64,000 nt of DNA, taken from Brassica napus. Taxonomy: Eukaryota; Streptophyta; Magnoliopsida; Brassicales; Brassicaceae. The stretch lies in NCBI RefSeq assembly GCF_020379485.1, contig NC_063436.1, forward strand, positions 17,749,389 to 17,813,388, in the 5' to 3' direction. Position 1 is the stretch's first letter. The number at the start of each line of letters is the position of its first letter. Shown in pieces: positions 57,227 through 64,000 of this stretch. A model generated the notes under the pieces. The model saw nothing but the letters and a program-made list of their open reading frames with translations. It had not been told where the DNA came from and made no database searches. A program made the translations under genes and the position numbers.

Positions 57227-60200
57227 GATTAGAAATGAATTTCGTCAAAAAAAAAAAATTAGAAACGAAAGAACGGATGGTTTGACCAGAAAAAAGAAGG
57301 TTATCATGGTTTGACATCCTATAAAATGATCTTCGACTGATGTACATGAAAAAAACAGTTTACAGTTACTCAGTTGATGTCTCGACATGCTTTTAAGTGT
57401 CTGATAATAATAATCTGTCATTGACTTTGTAACGATCCGTTTTTGACGATATGATTGCATCATTTGTATATCTGCACAAAATCCACAGTAGAATTAACAG
57501 GGATCAATTCATTACATTTATAAAAAAATTATCGACTCATTACATATATTTTCAGGGTTCAGGTATATATATTTTATATAAGAAAATTACATTATAAATT
57601 AAATAAAGTCTTGAACATGTACACATGGAGGAATATGCCGATCGAAGACATGACTATAATTATTGACTTAGAGTGAGACCATGATTCTATTGGAAGGAAG
57701 GACTCGCAAGTTTGTACATTAAGATTGAAACTGTCTAAGTTTGCGTGAGGTAATATTCCGTAAGCACATCTACTTTGCTTTGTATCGCATTCTGCTTCTC
57801 CTTCGCATTTGATTAATGGTTAGGCATCCTCTTGTATCTGTGATAACATCTGATTATTTGGTTGGACACTCGACTAAAGATAAGTTTTTTCTATGTTAGG
57901 TTGTTTGATGTTATATTTGAATTGATCTTAGACGTCTATCGAACATCCAACTAATAATGTAAACTAATAAACAAAAGATAGTGGTCAATTAATTTATCAA
58001 AATATCAAACTAAATCTTATCAATAATCATAGAAACGTAGATTGATATTTATGTGAAAATGGATCAATACATACTACTTGCCTAGGTTGCCATCTTCAGA
58101 GATGGTTTGCGGATCAACCTGCCCCCACCCGCTGGAAATCGAATCTTTTTTTATTCAAAAATCCGATCCCCAAAACTCATAAAAAAAATTTATACCAGCG
58201 TGTAACCCATTGGACCCACAGAAAATGTTAATTATAATAAAAATAATTATTTTTATTATATATTAATTATTATTATTTAAAAAAATTATAATTAAAAAAA
58301 AAATTTAAAAAATTTAGAGTTAGCAGAATCACAACTTATATATTTGGTGTATTCACATCCATCCCGCTTAAAGTATTTTTTAACCGTATCTAAAATTCCA
58401 AATTTAAATATATCCTACATCCATTCTATGGCGGATCAAACAGGGTGGAATCTACGGATTTCGCTTAAAATTCCCAGCTCTAGCCATATTTATGGCAGGA
58501 AATTTTTTAACGATGCTGAGGCATACCTTCTGCTACTGAATTATGTAAAATATTTTTTATGGCGTTATTGAATAATTCATTTCAGTTAGTACCTATATTG
58601 ACGTTATTGTGCATAATAGTTAATATTTTACATAAACTCCTATAATAAAATAATGATTATACTTATTCTATTTTGTTATGCTGCGATTTGTGACTGTAAT
58701 TCCAAGTTGGAAAGCTACTTTCGTTTAATTAATTTCATAAGCAACCGTGGGATGACATATATTATTAACCTTTTCTCTATAAAATAAGTACCTAACTAAT
58801 ATCAAGTATATTATTTGTTTTTATCAATTATTTAATGTGTTCGTATTAGGTTTCTGAATCAACCGATTATATAATGCTAATACTATGTCACTTTCAGAAT
58901 TATTATCCCATTAAAGTAGGTGTGTTTGATAGTACACATTGTTTATGTATATACAGATGCAATAGTTAAAACCAACAAATTATGCTGTATAATATTTGTT
59001 TCCAACTATACAATAGTATAATTTAAGAATTTGATATATGATAAGATGCGTCAAGCTTTTATTTTTGCTTTTAAAATATAACTTATTGGTGTTACAAAAA
59101 AAAAATAACTTATTGAAAACCTTGGAAACTATGTTAGCTTTCCGTACGTGTGTGTTATAAAAATGTGTGAACAATAATAAGGTTTTTCTGTTCTTTGTTA
59201 TTAACCATTTGGATATATTTTTGTGTTAAATACTACTATTCTAACCACAATATATTACATATGTGAATTAGTTATGCGAGTTGTGTAGTCAGTTGGTTGG
59301 GATTGAAGGAGCATTATGGAGTCCCACCAATTATTTTCCAACTTGTAAAATTCTCTAAAGATTTGAAGTATCTCCGTTGAAGCTTAAATTGTCTTTTACT
59401 CTCTTTTATTAATTAATCTATTTCGTACCTCATTCTCATAATACAAAATTTTATATGAATTTGGTGTTATATGCATGATATGGTTAAAACAATTATTCGC
59501 ACAAGTCAAGTTGGAAATACATTATTGGATTGTTTTGTATACTTTTCTAGTTTTAAGCGAAGCAATAAGAATTTATAGAATATAAAACACTATTAAATAA
59601 AAAGCTCAAACATGAAAATTGTTATTCCAAGCATATAGATTAAGTATGAAGGGCGTTATTAGTTGTGCTATATTAGTATATTGTATCCTTGTGTGTCAAG
59701 TTCGACTTTCCGAATAAAATCTGCTTTAGTTAACTATTGAGATTCTTGCAACAAAAGGTGAAGAAGTGGAGCATCAACAAGAACTTTATATATTTCCACA
59801 ATATGGGTCAACCCTTAAAGAGAAAACGGAGATGCACGAAAGCTTGAATTGAACCTTGACCCAGCCAACACCATATGTTTTTAGGGTACTTATTCATTTG
59901 TTGAATCTCGGAACTGGAAAATAAAGTTATTCTTTCCAGTAATTTCAACTCTAATAATCAAATATACGACTATGATGCGCTCATAATATACAGTTTTGCA
60001 TTTTGTTTCTCCTTTTTAATTTTATTTGGTATTATGGAATGGATATGATTTGTTATATATATTTATATATATATATATATTTATATATTTATAGACTAAT
60101 ATTTTGTAATATATTTTTATGTTATAATTAAGACAAATCTTTGATAGTTTATGTAAATAAAACGGTATGTTCTCTGATTTTAAAATGAATATTATTTTAG

Positions 60201-60900
60201 CTTCTCATATATTTTAAAGTAAAATAAAATGATATAAAAAGTAAATTAAAGTTGATTAAATAAAAATAATATGTTCTCTTTTTTAAGTTTACAGTTTATT
60301 ATTATTAAATAATAAAATACATATATTTTTTTAAAAAAATAAACGGAATAGATAATTTATCTTAATTAAAAATCAGAAGAAGAAATTAATAAATTTTGGG
60401 AAATAATTAAACTTTGATTACCCCCAAAAAAAAAGCAATCAAAAATGAAAGAAAAGAAGAAAAAAAAAGAACATTGAATGTCAGAAGAGATGAGATGAGA
60501 GAGAGAGATGTTGAATGAGAGCAAAAACACTGTCATATTACCAGTTGCGTCATCATCAACCCACAACACACTCTCCTCTCTTATTTTTACATCTCCTTCC
60601 TTTCACCATCTCTTTATATTTTCCCGAGAAATAAATCGAAAAAGCTTTCTCTAGGTATTTTTCTTGATTTGTCTATTACACATCTCTCTCTCTTTTTTTT
60701 TGAGGAAATCTATTACACAACTCTCCCCTCTCTTGCATCGCTTGCTTTCATCTGTTTGGTCTCCTTCTTACTTTTTCTAGTAAAGTACAGAGAGAGATTC
60801 CGACATGGGTTAGTCTGCTGTTTTTTTTTCTGATAATTAAATCCTCTTCTTATTTAACTTTAGCTGTCTCTTTTTTTTTAGGGTTAGGGTTTTGAGGTAA
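57227..60900. other. AT-rich intergenic DNA upstream of TCP4
   Basis: About 3.7 kb with no supportable gene. Short poly(A), poly(T) and (AT)n tracts are common (for example near 58240-58310 and 60055-60095). The last 500 bp hold purine-rich then CT-rich sequence typical of a plant promoter and leader. Confidence 0.5.
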
Positions 60901-60919
60901 GAGAGAGAGAGAGGCAAGT

Positions 60920-60943
60920 ATGCGTGAGTTACATCCTTTTTGA
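60920..60943 (+). promoter_or_regulatory. Upstream ORF in the TCP4 leader
   Basis: ATG at 60920 opens a seven-codon reading frame (MRELHPF) ended by TGA at 60941-60943, in the same frame as the TCP4 coding region and 96 bp ahead of its ATG. It may lower translation of the main ORF if it lies in the mature mRNA. A leader intron (T-rich tract ending TTTTTTTAG near 60880) is likely upstream of it. Confidence 0.5.
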
Positions 60944-61039
60944 GTGACCCTGGATTCTCCACCGCCTAACGACCGCCGTCGCCGCCGCCGCCTCGACGAA
61001 GAAGACGACGCCGAGCTTCCTCAATATGCTCCTCAACCA

Positions 61040-62257
61040 ATGGCAGAAGACGACGAAGCTCACCGCTTCCTCCACCCTCCAGCACCGCCGTCTTCTTCTT
61101 CAATGAGACGCCGCGCTACGTCGGAGGCGGCGAACGGCGGCTGCGGCGAGATAGTCGAGGTGCAAGGAGGTCACATTGTGCGGTCCACGGGAAGGAAAGA
61201 CCGGCACAGCAAAGTCTGCACGGCGAAAGGGCCACGTGACCGGCGCGTGAGGCTATCGGCTCACACGGCGATTCAGTTCTACGACGTTCAAGACCGGCTT
61301 GGGTTCGACCGGCCGAGCAAAGCCGTTGACTGGCTTATCAAAAAAGCGAAGACTTCCATCGACGAGCTCGCTCAGCTTCCGCCGTGGGATCCGGCGGATG
61401 CGATTCGCAACGCCGCCGCGAACGCTAAACCGAGAAGAACCGCCGCGAAAGCTCGAGTTTCTCCATCTCCTCCGCCGCAGCAGCTTCAGTTCAGCGGCGG
61501 AACGGCCGTGGGATTCGCCGGAGCAACGGAACGTCGGAGTAATGATAATAACCAGTCGAGCTTTCTTCCGCCGTCGATGGACTCAGATTCGATTGCTGAC
61601 ACTATAAAGTCGTTTTTCCCGGTGGTTGGCTCCACGGCGGAGGCTCCGCCGCATCAGCTTATGCACAACTACCATCATCATCATCCGCCGGATTTGCTTT
61701 CAAGAACCAATAGTCAAAACCAAGATCTCCGTCTCTCGCTGCAACCGTTCCCGGATGGTCCACCATCGCTTCTCCACCACCACTCCGTAGCCGAGCCTGT
61801 TCTGTTCTACGGACAGAGCAATCCGCTAGGGTATGACACGTCGACGGGTGGCTGGGAGCAACAGTCAATTCAGAGACTGGTGGCTTGGAACAGCGGCGGA
61901 GCAAACGATACAGGAAACGGAGGAGGAGGAGGAGGGTTTCTGTTTGCTCCTCCTCCTAATCATCCTACTTCAACGACGTCGTTTCAGCCAGTACTTGGCC
62001 AAAGCCAGCTTTATTCTCAGAGGGGTCCCCTTCAGTCCAGTTACAGTCCCATGATCCGTGCTTGGTTTGATCCTACTCACCACCATCATCAATCCATCTC
62101 CACTGACGATCTCAACCACCACCACCACCATATGCCTCCGCCAATTGCTTCAGGTGAGTTCTCTTCCGGTTTTCGGGTACCAGCACGGTTTCAGGGTCAA
62201 GAAGAGGAGCAGCACGACGGTCTAAACAACAAACCGTCCTCTGCTTCTCGCCATTGA
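61040..62257 (+). CDS. TCP4: CIN-type TCP transcription factor (TCP4-like)
   Basis: TCP4 is a nuclear factor that limits leaf cell proliferation and promotes maturation. Single exon of 405 residues. The start is the ATG at 61040 ([10 protein letters not shown]); upstream in-frame codons to 60944 lack an ATG because a stop at 60941 closes the only earlier one. The TCP bHLH-like domain (about residues 53-110) reads [20 protein letters not shown] and then [20 protein letters not shown], the class II (CIN) form. The C-terminal half has His-, Gln- and Pro-rich tracts and ends [17 protein letters not shown]. The miR319 site at 62019-62040 is in frame. It is slightly shorter than Arabidopsis TCP4 (420). 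TCP3 is the nearest alternative, but details such as [20 protein letters not shown] and gene order favour TCP4. Confidence 0.92.
   Translation: MAEDDEAHRFLHPPAPPSSSSMRRRATSEAANGGCGEIVEVQGGHIVRSTGRKDRHSKVCTAKGPRDRRVRLSAHTAIQFYDVQDRLGFDRPSKAVDWLIKKAKTSIDELAQLPPWDPADAIRNAAANAKPRRTAAKARVSPSPPPQQLQFSGGTAVGFAGATERRSNDNNQSSFLPPSMDSDSIADTIKSFFPVVGSTAEAPPHQLMHNYHHHHPPDLLSRTNSQNQDLRLSLQPFPDGPPSLLHHHSVAEPVLFYGQSNPLGYDTSTGGWEQQSIQRLVAWNSGGANDTGNGGGGGGFLFAPPPNHPTSTTSFQPVLGQSQLYSQRGPLQSSYSPMIRAWFDPTHHHHQSISTDDLNHHHHHMPPPIASGEFSSGFRVPARFQGQEEEQHDGLNNKPSSASRH
62019..62040 (+). promoter_or_regulatory. miR319 target site in TCP4
   Basis: The stretch AGAGGGGTCCCCTTCAGTCC and two further bases is complementary to miR319 with the few mismatches usual for TCP targets; it encodes QRGPLQSS. 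Cleavage here by miR319 controls leaf TCP genes in Arabidopsis, so the same control is expected. The site is intact. Confidence 0.9.
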
Positions 62258-64000
62258 TAACAATCCAAACCAACATCCTCTGATTCCAGGTTTATCCCAA
62301 GTTCTGTCTTTTTATTACATCAAGTTCAGTTCTTTTTCAGTTCTTGTCCGGTTAACTCTTTAAACCATTTTGCAGGGCTTGTCAAGCTTCTATTAACATT
62401 GAAAGCTTGGCTTAGATTGTTCTGAACAGGGAAGACGTTCTCTCGGTTTGTGTAATTCAATGGCTTGAAAAAGGCAAGGAAAGGATGAAGCACCATTTCA
62501 GGTTCTTCCAATGTCCTGACCTTGCCAATTGTAATTTTCTTCCTTTTTTTATCAGTTAGACAATGTTCTGTAACTCAATTATGGTTAGATTCTGATTCTA
62601 ATGCTCCTTCTTGTTGTGTTGTGTCTGGAAACCTTTTTGTTGTGTTTTGTACCATTATCATCCTCTTGTTACTGCAATAGCAAGGTACTTGAGAAATTGC
62701 AGTTCCTTCTTGTTGTGTGTAACTCCATCCATGAATATGCTTTAATAAAGTCTTGTACTTTCTCTTTATTTTCATATGGATTTGCTGCTTTCTCAGCTAA
62801 GAAACTGTAAAAAAACTTAACTTAGACAGGTAAAAATGCTCTGTTCAAGCTAAATAGATCAGTATTGTTAAACAACATGTGAGCCTGGGTTCATTGTTAT
62901 ATATCTCACTCAGTCCTTTTGGCCCCAATGATAAAAAGTTAGTCATTTTCCATGAACAGTAAGATTTGAATTGTTGCTTTATCTGGAACATCAGTGAGAT
63001 TTAGCCAGTTCCCTTAAATTAGAAGTGAAAACTTTCCTCACAAGAGTAAAAAATAAAGAGATTTGTTTTCTGTCTGATGTCATTAATAGTTCCTTCTTAC
63101 CTACTTTAGTGGTAGGAGAAGATCCACCAAACTTGAATGTGATGTTGTCTTCTTTAATGAGTAAAAGAATGGGGACATGAGATAGGTATAGAAAGCCACC
63201 CATGTTTGTCTAAATGCAGTAAGTTGATCTAAACTACACAATCTTCTCTATCATTCATCCTTTTTTTTGTGAACAACATCTCTATCATTCATACTTATTA
63301 GACAAATAATTCTTGGGTTAAATGTTTATTGTACAATTCATATAACAGAGGAGAATTATTAGCATATTTAAATATACCCTTTAAAAGAAAAGCAAACACC
63401 TTTTCATGTGATGTAATGAAGACATCACCAGCCATACCAAATGAGAGGTGTTGAGATATCATAAAGTACATTCTACCAAAAGATATAAAGGCCGAATCTT
63501 TATGTTAAGGTCTCATGGCTCAAAAAGTTTATTCCCTCTTCTTCTTCTATTTTTTTTCTTGTTTGTCAACTGATAATATCATCAAATAAGTTTGTTGTAT
63601 AACGCAGTTAGATAGATATAGTACAGACTATCTTGTTATGAGTCTTATGACCAAGTAAAACGTTTCTCACTAAACCTCAAAATATCTCATGGGTTTGAGA
63701 GGGATGTTAAGGAAGAAGATAAAGATGGAACCAAAACTGTAAAAGAGCCGTCACTCTAAGCTGGTCCCCCCCTCTCTATGTTCTCTTGTAAGATCTCAAT
63801 GCCTTCTTTTTTTCTTGAAAAGATCTACCGATAAAAGTCACAGCCTTTTCAACCCTCTCTTCACCTCTTCACTTTTCCACATAAATAATTGCAAATCTAA
63901 TAATTTGAAAGAAGTAAAGATGCACATTGACAACACAAAAGGTGATCACTTTTCTTCTAGGAGATCTCTATGACAACTTCTAGATTAGGGATCCAATGTA
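62258..64000. other. TCP4 3' UTR and downstream intergenic DNA
   Basis: TCP4 3' UTR sequence probably extends a few hundred bases (AATAAAG-like signal near 62744). Beyond that no ORF, repeat boundary or RNA gene was supported. The end of the window lies in gene-free DNA. Confidence 0.5.

Noticed and set aside
60944..61039. N-terminal extension of TCP4 beginning at a GTG
   Set aside because: No ATG exists in this stretch and plant nuclear genes rarely start at GTG; the first usable ATG is 61040, which gives a protein of the expected size.
1..64000. CRISPR array, bacterial operon, integrated virus or organellar insertion
   Set aside because: No regularly spaced repeats with unique spacers, no operon-like gene packing, no viral coding region and no long plastid or mitochondrial stretch were seen.

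Overview
This window is nuclear DNA from a Brassica-type crucifer (Brassicaceae, probably tribe Brassiceae). The evidence is intron-rich genes with GT-AG introns, AT-rich intergenic DNA full of small non-autonomous transposons, and the gene content. The genes, in order, match from memory the segment of Arabidopsis thaliana chromosome 3 from about AT3G14840 to AT3G15030. No prokaryotic or viral segment was seen.

Layout. 1-9 kb is a transposon-rich, gene-free block: two non-autonomous Helitrons, a diverged U6 snRNA copy with its promoter, MITE-like elements, a tRNA-derived SINE and two LINE fragments. 9-15 kb holds a 23-exon LRR-malectin receptor kinase (LIK1-like). A Helitron 5' terminus lies at its 3' end, where the conserved C-terminal tail is missing. 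17-19 kb is TBL41 (+). 19.8-21.9 kb is an NHL-repeat gene (-). 25.5-26.8 kb is a single-exon DUF641 gene (+). 29.2-32.4 kb is the DNA 3'-phosphatase ZDP (+), read here with two of the three zinc fingers known in Arabidopsis; a broken zinc-finger copy lies just downstream. 33.4-35.2 kb is a PNGase A-like glycoamidase (+), followed by an in-frame relic of the last exon of uroporphyrinogen decarboxylase (HEME1). 39.4-44.0 kb is PEP carboxylase PPC3 (+). 44.4-46.7 kb is a GT31 galactosyltransferase (-). 46.9-48.0 kb is a third complete Helitron. 49.1-51.2 kb is DJ1A (+), 52.2-53.8 kb is MORF8/RIP1 (+), 56.6-57.2 kb is a retroelement RNase H relic, and 61.0-62.3 kb is TCP4 (+) with an intact miR319 site.

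The genes do not form a pathway. They are a collinear ancestral block that has lost some members (HEME1, for example, survives only as a fragment), as expected after the Brassica whole-genome triplication. Exon boundaries were placed by hand from GT-AG sites, reading-frame continuity and remembered family sequences. For every multi-exon CDS except ZDP (which has one weak exon) the exon lengths sum to a whole number of codons without adjustment. I see no convincing new molecular system. The main points are the ZDP rearrangement, the Helitron at the LIK1 3' end, the HEME1 relic, a repeat family found in four introns of two neighbouring genes, and a U6 copy with a changed ACAGAGA box.
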